Source: Acinetobacter sp. ANC 3813
Lineage (GTDB): Bacteria; Pseudomonadota; Gammaproteobacteria; Pseudomonadales; Moraxellaceae
Direction of reading: 5' to 3'
Length of the DNA stretch: 64,000 nucleotides
Assembly (NCBI RefSeq): GCF_002135435.1
Contig: NZ_NEGK01000012.1
Location: 1-64,000 of the forward strand
The position numbers and the translations under genes are program-made. The notes under the pieces were generated by a model. That model saw only the letters and a list, made by a program, of their open reading frames with translations, was not told the DNA's origin and made no database searches. Positions 8,090-16,436 of this stretch are shown in pieces (position 1 is the first letter of the stretch; every line of letters begins with the position of its first letter).

Positions 8090-8691
8090 TAACTGATCTC
8101 CATCAGGCTTTCTTTTACTTTTTGTTCAGTCTTAAACGCATTGATTACTTGCTGAACGCAAGCCAAAAGCTTTTTTCTTTGCTCATTGGGCAAACACATT
8201 GTTTCCCCGTAATACCATTCATCACCGCAGATGGCTTCCATCACGGCGCAATCATCGCCGTCCATGTATCGCCACAGCTCCCCGACCCCTTCAAAATGTT
8301 CTTGCCGGCTTAAGAAGTCATAAACACTGCGCAGCCGCTCTTTACTGACTAAACCTTTGCGTCTAAGTTCCTTCAATTCGCTCATTTTATGGGTTTTTAG
8401 CCACGCCATGAGTTCACCCAGTGTCTGCAGCGGACGGGTCCATTCAGACTTAAAAAGCCTGTCTTCCAGATATTCCGATGACACACCCGCAATAAATTCA
8501 ATAAAGGTTTTAGGGCCTACACACGGGAAAAAATGGCTGCCTTGATTATCATCACCAATATTCACAGTAATTCGGCCACCGCCAGCACTGTACTTATTGC
8601 AAGGCTCTATGATCACTGTAATCCAGTCCGCATACTGTCCGCCTCTTACGTGATAAACGTCTGCACTGGTTTTGCTGATAATTTCAGACAT
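8089..8691 (-). CDS. Phage protein of unknown function
   Basis: A 200-residue protein. ATG 8691 has AGGGGA upstream and is preferred to the longer frame starting at 8727. The N-terminal half is beta-rich (WITVIIEPCNKY, GRITVNIGDD); the C-terminal half is helical with LSRQEHFEGVGELW. Similar proteins occur in Acinetobacter prophage early regions as far as I recall, without assigned function. Confidence 0.6.
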   Translation of the reverse strand: MSEIISKTSADVYHVRGGQYADWITVIIEPCNKYSAGGGRITVNIGDDNQGSHFFPCVGPKTFIEFIAGVSSEYLEDRLFKSEWTRPLQTLGELMAWLKTHKMSELKELRRKGLVSKERLRSVYDFLSRQEHFEGVGELWRYMDGDDCAVMEAICGDEWYYGETMCLPNEQRKKLLACVQQVINAFKTEQKVKESLMEIS

Positions 8692-9070
8692 TGGGTTCCC
8701 CTGACGGTTTTGTGTAATACAACTCACTCGGCAGACGGAAATTTCTTTTCATCCAAAAATCAATATATCCAGTACCTTGCCAGCCCCAGCAATTTCGCTC
8801 TTTAAAGCCGCCCATATATGCCTGTGCCTTGGTCGCCTGAAACACCTGTCCAGAACGATGCACTAAGACTTCCTCACCCTCGGCAGGCAGAATCACTTTT
8901 GCATCCAGCCAAGTGCCTTTTTGCCACTGCACCCAGCCTGCAGTAATTTGCTCTGCAGTGATTTTGGGGAAATTCGGCAAATTTCTAAAAATAGTCGCCT
9001 CTTGGTTCTTCCAAAGAATTTCTGTAACGCCGTATACAGCCAGTAAATGCGCTTCATAATCTTTAATCAT
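8684..9070 (-). CDS. DUF551-like small phage protein
   Basis: A 128-residue protein. The central part follows the DUF551-like plan: LPAEGEEVLVHRSG, an aromatic strand, then YIDFWMKRNF as the usual THWMPLP counterpart. The N-terminal part is helical with many aromatics. Function unknown; it belongs to the chain of small early genes. Confidence 0.5.
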   Translation of the reverse strand: MIKDYEAHLLAVYGVTEILWKNQEATIFRNLPNFPKITAEQITAGWVQWQKGTWLDAKVILPAEGEEVLVHRSGQVFQATKAQAYMGGFKERNCWGWQGTGYIDFWMKRNFRLPSELYYTKPSGEPNV

Positions 9071-9073
9071 GGC

Positions 9074-9559
9074 TCAACCTTCCAATTCGTTTAAATTTGG
9101 AACTGCAGGATGATCACGCCATGCTTTTACATCTTCATCTTTGATGAATGTATAAAAAGACTCGCATTCGCTGCTTGTATCAAAGGCCCAGCCTGTATAG
9201 AAGTACGTCACATCATCCCACTCATCTGATCTGGGCTTAATGCCGTATCCTTGAGCCGCATATTCAGAAGCGTCTTCAATATTCATTTCATAGCCATTGA
9301 AATATGTTGCTTCACGCACAAACAGCTTTTGCTCTATGACGCTATCCAGATTCTCAAAGACAATTAGAAATGTCTCTTGCCCACCTTCCGAAACATCAGG
9401 CTTATTTCCTTTGCGCCAATACATGTTAATCATGGTATTCAGCAGTATTGGCATGCGCTGCATGAAGTTTTCCGCAAAAATAAAGCTTTGGCCTTTACAT
9501 ACGGCGTTTGTTAGCCCAACAACATCAGGACCCATTTTCATATTTTGAATATCAGTCAT
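9074..9559 (-). CDS. Phage protein of unknown function
   Basis: A 161-residue acidic protein, ATG 9559 overlapping the upstream TGA. It has alternating strands and aromatic residues (EATYFNGYEMN, VTYFYTGWAFDT) and no recognised motif. Four bases separate it from the DUF551-like gene. Confidence 0.55.
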   Translation of the reverse strand: MTDIQNMKMGPDVVGLTNAVCKGQSFIFAENFMQRMPILLNTMINMYWRKGNKPDVSEGGQETFLIVFENLDSVIEQKLFVREATYFNGYEMNIEDASEYAAQGYGIKPRSDEWDDVTYFYTGWAFDTSSECESFYTFIKDEDVKAWRDHPAVPNLNELEG

Positions 9560-10008
9560 GCCTGTCCTGCCTTTTCTTTTTGTTTAGCCGCAACATTTTC
9601 AGCAATTCCCCATGCACGCGCGCAAATATTGTTCATAGATGTGCGGCGTTCATTCAGCCATTGATCACGGAATGCCTTTTTATCTGCTTCATTCAGATCT
9701 TTCTGCTTCAATTCAAACAATTCGCGCTGATCCGCACCGCCAATCATTACCCCGTCAAAAATTTTGATCATTTCGACTGCTTTTTCTTCAAAAGCCGCCG
9801 TGCTGCATTCTTCAAAATTTCGATTGAACTGCTCTAAAAACCATTCATCATGCCCGCCAAAAAAAAACATTGGCACCTCATGTTCACAGTCCAACCCCTT
9901 TAGAGCGTATTTCCCTGAACCCAGAAAACATACCGCCACGGCGGCCAGTTCCAGCGAATCTGCGACCAATGTGCATTTATCACTTGGATTAATAATTTCA
10001 AATAACAT
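9556..10008 (-). CDS. Phage protein of unknown function
   Basis: A 150-residue protein. The first third is a predicted alpha/beta unit (LVADSLELAAVAVCFLGSG). The second half has basic helices with WLNERRTSMNNICARAW. Layout and motifs recall proteins often found in Acinetobacter prophage early regions, without known role. Stop overlaps the next start. Confidence 0.55.
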   Translation of the reverse strand: MLFEIINPSDKCTLVADSLELAAVAVCFLGSGKYALKGLDCEHEVPMFFFGGHDEWFLEQFNRNFEECSTAAFEEKAVEMIKIFDGVMIGGADQRELFELKQKDLNEADKKAFRDQWLNERRTSMNNICARAWGIAENVAAKQKEKAGQA

Positions 10009-10042
10009 ATTGTTCCCCTTCCCTAAATTGTTCTTAATTGGA

Positions 10043-10348
10043 TTAAACGCGCGTCCAGCGCCAGCCTGTTAGATCCAGATCAGTAATGCGCTTTCTCAAA
10101 GTGCCGCGGTTCATACCCAGTTTTTCAGCTGTATCGGTCTGGTGTCCTTTGTTTATCTTCAAAGCGCCATCAATCAGCAGACGATCTACAGCATCAAACA
10201 GCTTGTTTCTGGCCGTACCTTCATGCTGTTCCAGAAACTGCTGAAACAGTAAGCTGTTCTCATTAATCAAAGCACCTAAATGGCGGTCTATAAGCTCTAA
10301 AGTCTTTGTTTGCGCTTCCATTGGTGCTGCTTGTTCCATGTGTTCCAT
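10043..10348 (-). CDS. Fis-like DNA-binding protein
   Basis: A 101-residue protein; ATG 10348 has AAGGAA upstream. The last 35 residues match the Fis-type HTH: KINKGHQTDTAEKLGMNRGT then LRKRITDLDL. The length equals host Fis (about 98 residues), and the preceding helices could form the dimer core. Host Fis bends DNA and acts in recombination, replication and transcription; a phage copy could tune its own origin or promoters. The family call is good, the role is an inference. Confidence 0.8.
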   Translation of the reverse strand: MEHMEQAAPMEAQTKTLELIDRHLGALINENSLLFQQFLEQHEGTARNKLFDAVDRLLIDGALKINKGHQTDTAEKLGMNRGTLRKRITDLDLTGWRWTRV

Positions 10349-10361
10349 GTGTGGTTCCTTA

Positions 10362-10781
10362 TCAGTCTTTAAAGTGTGATTTCAGTGTGATTTCTACAGG
10401 CTTAATTTGCCCGCCATCTAAAAAGCGCTGTCCGCTGATCAGGCGCTTTTTTAATTCCTTGTAAGTAATAAATTCGTGTTCCTGTACGGCGCATTTCATA
10501 CGGTCTTTTTCAATTTTCCCCGTGTTTATGCATACACCCCATGAAATATTCATCCCTCTGCAGACAGGACATCCCAGCCGTGTCATTCCAGATACCGCCC
10601 CGCATGCTGGCGCTAAGCATTTGGTATAGTCCGTCAAGACGACAAAGCAGCCCTCACGCTGACTAAATTTAGCCAAGCGAATGCGCGCTTTATAAATCCT
10701 GCGTATAGACTTTGCTAAAGACTTCGGTTTTATTTTCGGAATCTTGGCAAACAATTCCTCTAACCCTTTCCCCATGCTCAT
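10362..10781 (-). CDS. Cysteine-rich basic phage protein
   Basis: A 139-residue basic protein with several cysteines: KCLAPACGAV, LGCPVCRGM, GVCINTG and KCAVQEHE. At least one CxxC pair plus further Cys/His could bind zinc. The N-terminus is a Lys/Arg-rich helix. I do not recognise the family; nucleic-acid binding is plausible. Confidence 0.55.
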   Translation of the reverse strand: MSMGKGLEELFAKIPKIKPKSLAKSIRRIYKARIRLAKFSQREGCFVVLTDYTKCLAPACGAVSGMTRLGCPVCRGMNISWGVCINTGKIEKDRMKCAVQEHEFITYKELKKRLISGQRFLDGGQIKPVEITLKSHFKD

Positions 10782-10792
10782 AGCCTTATCCC

Positions 10793-11143
10793 TTAAATAT
10801 TGTGGCTTGCGCTCAAAGCACGCTGAACCAATGCATAAATGCGCGGGTTATGACTTTCCGCTGCGCTAAATCCAAGCTCTTGCGCCATCTTTCGGATGCG
10901 GTCCTGCGGAATGCTCGGCTCTTGCACAGCCATAACCCGCAGTGGATGAATCCCAAGGTATGTGCAAATAGACTGCACCTCATGACACAGCATGTCCCGC
11001 ACACCGTCTTCAACTCGCTTATAGCTGCGGCGGCTAATCCCTAAATACGCGGCAATCTCAGTGGCGCTGACATACTTTGATTTGCGGATGACTTCAATAC
11101 GGCGGCCACGCTCTTTCATTTTCTGCTGTTTATCCAGTTCCAT
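10793..11143 (-). CDS. XRE-family HTH protein
   Basis: A 116-residue protein. ATEIAAYLGISRRSYKRVEDG is a clear HTH of XRE type (about residues 27-47), followed by helices LCHEVQSICTYLGIHPLRVM. The C-terminal 45 residues are helical and may mediate dimerisation. Probably a regulator of early genes. Confidence 0.7.
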   Translation of the reverse strand: MELDKQQKMKERGRRIEVIRKSKYVSATEIAAYLGISRRSYKRVEDGVRDMLCHEVQSICTYLGIHPLRVMAVQEPSIPQDRIRKMAQELGFSAAESHNPRIYALVQRALSASHNI

Positions 11144-11153
11144 TTCAGCCCCG

Positions 11154-11591
11154 TCAGAATTGATATGTCGCTGCCAAAGCCATTTTTTCAGCTTTGTCCA
11201 TGCTAAAAATCGTCAGCATTGCCGATGCATAATGACCATCACTATGCACAGCAATAAATTGCGAACGGCTGCGCACAATAGGCAGACTTAAATTGATTTG
11301 ATGATGCTGATACATGCCAAAGCGGTCGGCAATTCTCATCATTTGGTTCTGAAACAGCTTGCCTTCATGTTCAAGTACGACTATTGCGCCGTAACATGCC
11401 TGTTCCTTGGGATTAAAGGCGTCATATTCGCCGTCATCGTCGTGTATCGTCGTTTTATGGCACGGGAATACATTTTCATTCAGGGTCTGCGCAATTCCTT
11501 CTGCACGTCCTTTTCCAAGCCAGTCATAATTAGTTTTTACGTCAGTGCGGAAAGGACAATTCCCACACGGCGCTCTAAGATCAAAATTCAT
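11154..11591 (-). CDS. DUF6283-like Cys-rich protein
   Basis: A 145-residue protein beginning with PCGNCPFR, the hallmark of a small phage and bacterial family (DUF6283-like) with conserved cysteines. Later FPCHKTT and ACYGAIV supply the other Cys/His residues, so a metal site is likely. Enzymatic role is unknown. Its start overlaps the stop of the upstream membrane microprotein. Confidence 0.65.
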   Translation of the reverse strand: MNFDLRAPCGNCPFRTDVKTNYDWLGKGRAEGIAQTLNENVFPCHKTTIHDDDGEYDAFNPKEQACYGAIVVLEHEGKLFQNQMMRIADRFGMYQHHQINLSLPIVRSRSQFIAVHSDGHYASAMLTIFSMDKAEKMALAATYQF

Positions 11592-11760
11592 TGGCGCCCC
11601 GCTTCATTTCCTTGTTTGCAAAATCAATTGCCATAACAAAAAGAATCAATTCCACTGAAAGCGCGCCGCGCAAATGAGCAAAATCATGCGTTTCCGCAAA
11701 ATTAAGCGAACAAATGGCGAAGTACAGAAGGAACACAAACAGCAATAAAATATTATTCAT
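11581..11760 (-). CDS. 59-residue membrane protein
   Basis: The frame runs from ATG 11760 to TGA 11581 and overlaps the next start (ATGAATTTTGA). It has an N-terminal hydrophobic helix (ILLLFVFLLYFAICSL) and a second one (LSVELILFVMAIDF), so two membrane passes. It is the first gene after the operator pair at 11785-11833 and may be an early membrane-acting accessory factor. Confidence 0.6.
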   Translation of the reverse strand: MNNILLLFVFLLYFAICSLNFAETHDFAHLRGALSVELILFVMAIDFANKEMKRGANEF

Positions 11761-11784
11761 TTCGGCAGTTCTTATTTGGCTGTA

Positions 11785-11833
11785 TTATGCGATAGAGTAT
11801 AATTTGAATTAAATATTATGCGCAAGTGCATAA
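11785..11833. promoter_or_regulatory. Pair of CI/Cro-type operators
   Basis: TTATGC-N6-GTATAA at 11785-11802 (one mismatch) and a perfect TTATGC-N6-GCATAA at 11816-11833. They sit between the terminator of the upstream unit and the start at 11760, so they probably control the genes from 11760 downwards. Confidence 0.65.
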
Positions 11834-11866
11834 TTAAAAAATAAAGCCCTTTTTTTAAAGGGCTTT
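11834..11866 (-). terminator. Intrinsic terminator
   Basis: On the minus strand AAAGCCCTT pairs with AAGGGCTTT and is followed by an A then six T. It follows the stop at 11893 and ends the unit starting at 16429. Confidence 0.8.
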
Positions 11867-11892
11867 GGAAGGTTTTTAGATTGTTTTTTGAA

Positions 11893-12456
11893 TCAGCATT
11901 CAAATACGGCGTCCGTACCCTGCTTTTCTACAATTTCACGTACATCATCCAGACTAATTAAAATCTGTATTGCCTCTTCAATACTATGGTATGAATCTAT
12001 CCAAATGCGCACGCCTACAGCGCGGCCAGTCCACCACTCAACACGACTTAAATCACTGTTTATACGGTAATAATGATCTGATACAGCGTTATAAAAATCG
12101 CCATGCAAAGGACGTTCTGCAAGCAGCTGGCGCAGCTTATCCATGCCCAGAATTTCCAATGGATAGCATTTTGCGGCCATCATTCTGAAATCCATTGCTG
12201 AAAAAACGCCATTTGTCAGAACATATTCATCCCAGTGCTGATAAAGAATATTCATTGATTCATATTCATCAGTATCAGGGTTATAGCACTTTGGAGACTT
12301 TTGCCCGATGCTGCCGATATGCTTCTCATGCCAGATAAAAATCGGCTCACCTTCATTAAAATTAATGAAGCCCGCGCACTTCGGCAAGTGCTTAAGAAGC
12401 TGCAGCGTTTCATCTTTATTATTTAAAATTTCGTTTAAAATTATATTGTTAATCAT
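11893..12456 (-). CDS. Phage protein of unknown function
   Basis: A 187-residue protein. It has a helical N-terminus, an aromatic middle (FIWHEKHIGS, YQHWDEYVL), and a C-terminal VEWWTGRAVGVRIWIDSYHS strand-rich segment. No known domain recognised. ATG overlaps the preceding stop by four bases. Confidence 0.55.
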   Translation of the reverse strand: MINNIILNEILNNKDETLQLLKHLPKCAGFINFNEGEPIFIWHEKHIGSIGQKSPKCYNPDTDEYESMNILYQHWDEYVLTNGVFSAMDFRMMAAKCYPLEILGMDKLRQLLAERPLHGDFYNAVSDHYYRINSDLSRVEWWTGRAVGVRIWIDSYHSIEEAIQILISLDDVREIVEKQGTDAVFEC

Positions 12457-12695
12457 TTAATAGCCTTCTTTACCGTTCCTTTTGCCTGCGGGAATTGTTC
12501 CAGCAGGCGCAGTATTGCATCGGCGGCATCTGTGCTTTCAATCACACCAGACTGCTGCTTTTTTTGTCCTTTGTGCTGATAAGTCAGTGCATAAGAAAAC
12601 TTATGCACAATTTCTTCAATCTTATGCACAGGGTTATAAGCATTATGCGTTATCGCATAATTTTCCTGTTTTTTTTGAATCAATGCTTGCTCCAA
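12453..12695 (-). CDS. Small phage protein, probable TTG start, contains operator in coding sequence
   Basis: An 80-residue frame with no ATG near its start; TTG at 12695 or 12683 must be used if it is translated. The protein is basic with a Gln/Lys-rich middle and a helical C-terminus. Its early codons contain a perfect TTATGC-N6-GCATAA palindrome (12643-12660) plus several further half sites, so the DNA here may be more important than the protein. Confidence 0.45.
   Translation of the reverse strand: MEQALIQKKQENYAITHNAYNPVHKIEEIVHKFSYALTYQHKGQKKQQSGVIESTDAADAILRLLEQFPQAKGTVKKAIK
12643..12660. promoter_or_regulatory. CI/Cro-type operator inside a coding frame
   Basis: A perfect TTATGC-N6-GCATAA lies inside the 80-residue ORF, with TTATGCACAGGGTTATAA at 12622-12639 just beside it and TTATGC at 12601. 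It could block transcripts passing through or control an internal promoter for 12456. Confidence 0.55.
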
Positions 12696-13057
12696 AGTAA
12701 ACCAGTTGAATTTCTGTACGGTGTACGGCGCTCCCGCCCATAGCTGGAATTTTTATGGCTGTCTGCTTTCATCCCATAATCCAGATCAGACAGCTTCACC
12801 ACTGTTGGGTATAAGACCCGCTCATTCTGGACAATTCCATTACTGATAAACCTGACCATACAAAAGCCCTGACTGTCCATTAGGCCGACATTTACTGCAT
12901 AGCGCCCTGTATTCATTTCAAAGTATTTAGCCCCGTCAGGCTGATAATTCAAAATCTCTGATATTACTTTTTTACCGCCCAAAATACCGACCAAATGGCG
13001 GTTAAACCCAGATGCAAATTGTGAAATCGGCATGTTATGCGGATTGTATATTTCCAT
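12680..13057 (-). CDS. Phage protein of unknown function
   Basis: A 125-residue protein. ATG 13057 has a run of six G immediately upstream as ribosome binding site, so the longer frame to 13090 is not preferred. It shows an alternating strand pattern (RYAVNVGLMD, GFCMVRFISNG) and a basic C-terminus. No family recognised. Confidence 0.55.
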   Translation of the reverse strand: MEIYNPHNMPISQFASGFNRHLVGILGGKKVISEILNYQPDGAKYFEMNTGRYAVNVGLMDSQGFCMVRFISNGIVQNERVLYPTVVKLSDLDYGMKADSHKNSSYGRERRTPYRNSTGLLWSKH

Positions 13058-13067
13058 ATTCCCCCCT

Positions 13068-13991
13068 TTACGCAGCATCACCGCATTCATTCATGGTTCT
13101 AAATGTTTTTTCTGCCACACTGTACTTAATGACTGGGACAAAATGCATCGCCAGCTGAGACATCCCGCCCATCAATTCAGGCTCGTACAGGCAATAAGCG
13201 CGTTTTACGCCTGCATTCAGCAAACGGTCCGCACAGTTTGGACACGGCGCATGATGTCCAAATGAAACAATGTCCCCAGTCGCATCAGGGTCCTGCTTAG
13301 GCAGATTCAGCGAAGCGAATAGCAGCGCATGGACATGCGGATTCAATTTGTCGCATACGTGTGATTTCGCCATGTTTGATGAGCCAAAATCGAAGCCAAT
13401 GGACAGGATTTTGTATTTATCGCCGTATTGTCTGCAGATCAATGCGCCGTCATGATTTCCCCTGTCCGCGTTATCACGCACAGCATCAGCCAGCTCGATA
13501 ACCTCTTCAAAAGTGTGAAGCTTATTTTTTATGTTTTTTTCCATGTATACGCGGACATCTATTTTCTCCACGCTATACACTGCAGTTTTGGACTCTATTT
13601 CGCATTCCCGCACCGCTGACGCAATCTTATGCGTCTGGTACTTAATCATTAGATAGATGCCATCACCTTTAGCATCGGCCAGCCCGCGCAGGATATGAAC
13701 AGGAATATTCAATTTCTTGGATAAACGGCCAATACGGCCCCCGCCTTTTTTAACGAATCGCTTAAATTTTGGAAACTCTTTGGTGCATTCTGATTCCAGT
13801 GCTTCAATATCCAGCTGCGCGCGCTCAATAGCATTGATCAGTTCCACTGACAGGCGATTTTCAGCGACCAGCTTATATAAATCATCACGTTTACGGCCAA
13901 GCGAATCAGCAAGCAAAGTCATGCGGCCACGGCGGGCAGCAACCCATTTATTAATGCGCTGGCATCGAAGTACGGCACTTGTATTTTTCAT
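13068..13991 (-). CDS. HTH protein fused to a deaminase-like domain lacking the catalytic Glu
   Basis: A 307-residue protein. Residues about 15-65 and 80-110 look like two HTH units (MTLLADSLGRKRDDLYKLV and RIGRLSKKLNIPVHILRG). The C-terminal domain has the zinc-site layout of cytidine/dCMP deaminases: His221 in PHVHALLF and Cys250/Cys253 in APCPNCADR, followed by GVKRAYCLYEP. The residue two after the His should be the proton-shuttling Glu in H(A/V)E enzymes, but here it is Leu223. The zinc could still bind while hydrolysis should fail. A role as nucleotide-sensing regulator is an inference. It lies between the helicase loader and small early genes. Confidence 0.65.
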   Translation of the reverse strand: MKNTSAVLRCQRINKWVAARRGRMTLLADSLGRKRDDLYKLVAENRLSVELINAIERAQLDIEALESECTKEFPKFKRFVKKGGGRIGRLSKKLNIPVHILRGLADAKGDGIYLMIKYQTHKIASAVRECEIESKTAVYSVEKIDVRVYMEKNIKNKLHTFEEVIELADAVRDNADRGNHDGALICRQYGDKYKILSIGFDFGSSNMAKSHVCDKLNPHVHALLFASLNLPKQDPDATGDIVSFGHHAPCPNCADRLLNAGVKRAYCLYEPELMGGMSQLAMHFVPVIKYSVAEKTFRTMNECGDAA

Positions 13992-14001
13992 AAATAGCCC
14001 C

Positions 14002-14988
14002 TCAAAACACTTCTATTTCATCAGTGCCGCGTTCTGCCGTTCTATAGCCAGACCAGTCAAAATTCGCAACAATAATGCGGTTTTTCTCAAAAAAACGATC
14101 TACAGAACGCGCGCCGATTGCATGAACCAGATCATCAGAATGCAGATTCGTCGTGATAATCGTCGGCAGGCAGCGCTTATAGCGCTCATCAATAATGTTT
14201 GCGTATACATCCAGCAGATGCGCATGACCGCTGCTGACCAAGCCAACATCATCAATGCACAAAATGCCCTTTGCGCTGTATCTGCTGACAATCTTCTGCA
14301 CCGTGTCCGTATTGCCTTTATCCCATGAGGCCGTGATTTCATCTTTCAAAGCCGGCTCACTCAGAAACTGCACAGAAAGCCCGCCTTTCAGCGAAAAATC
14401 TGCCTCATCTGCGATATTGGCGGCCATCGAACGGCGCACAACTTCCTGCATCAGTATGCTTGCGAATAAAGTCTTGCCAGTCCCCATATTCCCGCTGAAC
14501 AAAATGTTCTTGGCATTCCGGCAATCGCCTTTTTTCACTACATCTTTGACATAATTAATAAGCCGCGCCGCTATAAGGCCCTGTTTTTCACTGCGCCCCA
14601 TATCAACTTTAGAAAACTGCTTCCCCAAATGGTTTTCAGGAATGCCTGCGCTTTTGACCGCCTGCTTATAAAATGCCTTTTCTGCAGGACCTAATTTGCG
14701 CTCACGCTTATCTTTGACACAGTGCGGGCAAACAATATCCATATCCGATAAAAATACAGGGACCTCCAACACGGTGTTTTTATGCAAATCACACTTCACA
14801 TTGACTTTTTTCAGCATCTTGGCGCCGCTGAAACTCTGCTTTTTCACCAATTCCCGATCTTGCTCAGTCTCTTTTTCTGACAGGCATTTAGGGCAGCCCT
14901 GTACACTTTCAGCTTTAAACTTCTGGTATTCACCATGCAGCAGGCATGAATGAATCACTCTCTCAGTGTCATATTGCCTCGGCTCCAT
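14002..14988 (-). CDS. dnaC: DnaC-like helicase loader ATPase
   Basis: A 328-residue AAA+ protein. The N-terminus has zinc-type pairs (GCPKC at 31-35 and VCPHC at 86-90). The ATPase core has Walker A GNMGTGKT at 166-173, Walker B ILCIDDVG around 243-250, then TIITTNLHSDD as sensor 1 and a VDRFFEKNR box with the arginine finger region. This is the DnaC/IstB plan of phage helicase loaders, which place the host DnaB helicase on the phage origin. It follows three bases after the DnaT/O-like gene, the usual replication pair. Confidence 0.85.
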   Translation of the reverse strand: MEPRQYDTERVIHSCLLHGEYQKFKAESVQGCPKCLSEKETEQDRELVKKQSFSGAKMLKKVNVKCDLHKNTVLEVPVFLSDMDIVCPHCVKDKRERKLGPAEKAFYKQAVKSAGIPENHLGKQFSKVDMGRSEKQGLIAARLINYVKDVVKKGDCRNAKNILFSGNMGTGKTLFASILMQEVVRRSMAANIADEADFSLKGGLSVQFLSEPALKDEITASWDKGNTDTVQKIVSRYSAKGILCIDDVGLVSSGHAHLLDVYANIIDERYKRCLPTIITTNLHSDDLVHAIGARSVDRFFEKNRIIVANFDWSGYRTAERGTDEIEVF

Positions 14989-14990
14989 CT

Positions 14991-16007
14991 CTAAAAACCC
15001 TCATCTTCAAGCGTCTGCTGAAATACAGAATCGACTTGAAAGTTTTCTGCCGGCTTAACGTCAAAAGGATTCATTGATTTTGCAGGCTTTGGCTTGCTTT
15101 GCGCCTTGGCAGGCATCTGCATATACACACCCAATGCGCGCAGACGGGCAACGTGTTTAGCGTACTGGGCAGGCGTGTTTTTAATGCCAATCAGGTAAAC
15201 AACAAAGTTTTTAATACGCTGTGATTCGCTCACATTCCCGTATTTTTCATGGCCCTGATTGAAGTCAATCAGAAAGTTATCCAGCTGCTGCTGACTGACT
15301 AAGAATGTTTGCATTCCTGCCATGCATAGGCGGGCTTTGAAATCAGGATTGTCCATCTGCAGATGCCAGCGCTTTAAAAGATCGACCCTGCCTGCTTCTG
15401 GCTTTTTGTCTTCCGCTGAAACTTCACTATTACTATGAATATTAGTATTTCTTGAATCATAGTTATTCTTAGTGTCGGGTTTTCCGCTTACGGGTTTTCC
15501 GTTTGCGGACTGGTTCACGTTTCCATTGTTCTGATCACTCACAGCGCTATCTCCATCAATTGCCAATGAAAGCTGAGGCGAATCCTCCTGCTCTTCTTTA
15601 CCCTTCATTCCCGCCATGTCCAGCTCGGCCAGCACTTCACCTGTGCTTTGCTCATAGACCTGATACACCACACGGCTGAATTGGCCCTGCACGTCCTTCT
15701 GCTGGAATTTACGGATATATCCTGCGGCTATCAGTCGGTCTATCATTCCGCGTATAGCGTCGCGGCCTTCTTTGCTGAACTTCACCAAGGCATTGATGCA
15801 AAGAAAATGGTAGTCGGTCCATGACAGGATCTGGCAAAGCAGTCCGCGCTCTGAATGTCTTAAGTTCTTATCCCGCAGCATGCGGTTAGAAATAAGCGTG
15901 TATGGATTGGTTTTATCGTGCGGCGCCCTGAAAATATTTTTATGACGGTCAGGCGTACCATCAGACAGCATTTTTTCAATAATGCTGCCGTTAATGAGGC
16001 TAGTCAT
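14991..16007 (-). CDS. Phage replication initiator, winged-HTH plus DnaT-like C-terminus
   Basis: A 338-residue protein. ATG 16007 has AAAGGA nine bases upstream; a start at 16034 has a badly placed ribosome site. Residues about 30-100 form a winged-HTH of the kind seen in phage and plasmid initiators (LRHSERGLLCQILSW, then DAIRGMIDRLIAAGYI). A polar linker (about 140-215) rich in Asn/Ser follows. The C-terminal part, MDNPDFKARLCMAGM then FLIDFNQGHEKYGN, resembles the DnaT single-strand binding domain. Together with the DnaC-like protein it should load DnaB. An operator at 16083-16100 precedes the neighbouring Cro-like gene's stop. Confidence 0.75.
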   Translation of the reverse strand: MTSLINGSIIEKMLSDGTPDRHKNIFRAPHDKTNPYTLISNRMLRDKNLRHSERGLLCQILSWTDYHFLCINALVKFSKEGRDAIRGMIDRLIAAGYIRKFQQKDVQGQFSRVVYQVYEQSTGEVLAELDMAGMKGKEEQEDSPQLSLAIDGDSAVSDQNNGNVNQSANGKPVSGKPDTKNNYDSRNTNIHSNSEVSAEDKKPEAGRVDLLKRWHLQMDNPDFKARLCMAGMQTFLVSQQQLDNFLIDFNQGHEKYGNVSESQRIKNFVVYLIGIKNTPAQYAKHVARLRALGVYMQMPAKAQSKPKPAKSMNPFDVKPAENFQVDSVFQQTLEDEGF

Positions 16008-16082
16008 GTGGATGAATCCTTTATCGCTTTGCATACCCTAAAATCGGGCGTATTTTTATGTGACGCATATCACACTTTGTTA

Positions 16083-16100
16083 ATATGCGTTAAAGCATGT
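16083..16100. promoter_or_regulatory. CI/Cro-type operator before the initiator gene
   Basis: ATATGC-N6-GCATGT, two outer mismatches from the consensus palindrome. It lies 76 bp upstream of the initiator start at 16007 and downstream of the Cro-like gene. Confidence 0.5.
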
Positions 16101-16105
16101 GCTAT

Positions 16106-16429
16106 TTATGCTGCTTTTAAATCGGCCTCTTTTTTGGCTTCTGCTTGGTCATAAACCCATTCCCAATAGTCAAAAAAGATGGATTCTTCCGATAAAACGC
16201 CGTTGGTGTACTGGCTGAAACGGCGGGCAACTTCCAAGGGGACCAAATTCACCCCCTGCATGTATTTACTGATTTTTCCTTGATGGCATTTCAGCACCTG
16301 TCCCGCTAGTGTCTGATTTTTAAAATAAACCCGTATTGCGTCACCAAAGGCTTTCACCGCTTGCTTACCCTCTGGCGGCAAACGGTCATACATGATGGTT
16401 TCTTTTGAGGCTCTTTTTGAGGCTTTCAT
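16106..16429 (-). CDS. Cro/YdaS-like HTH protein
   Basis: A 107-residue protein; ATG 16429 has AGGGTGA just upstream. The core AFGDAIRVYFKNQTLAGQVL followed by KCHQGKISKYMQG is a compact HTH of the YdaS/Cro type that sits opposite CI-like genes in lambdoid phages. LVPLEVARRFSQYTNG continues the helical bundle. First gene of the early leftward operon and divergent from the repressor at 16624, so it is the likely Cro, promoting the lytic state. Confidence 0.75.
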   Translation of the reverse strand: MKASKRASKETIMYDRLPPEGKQAVKAFGDAIRVYFKNQTLAGQVLKCHQGKISKYMQGVNLVPLEVARRFSQYTNGVLSEESIFFDYWEWVYDQAEAKKEADLKAA

Positions 16430-16436
16430 AATCACC

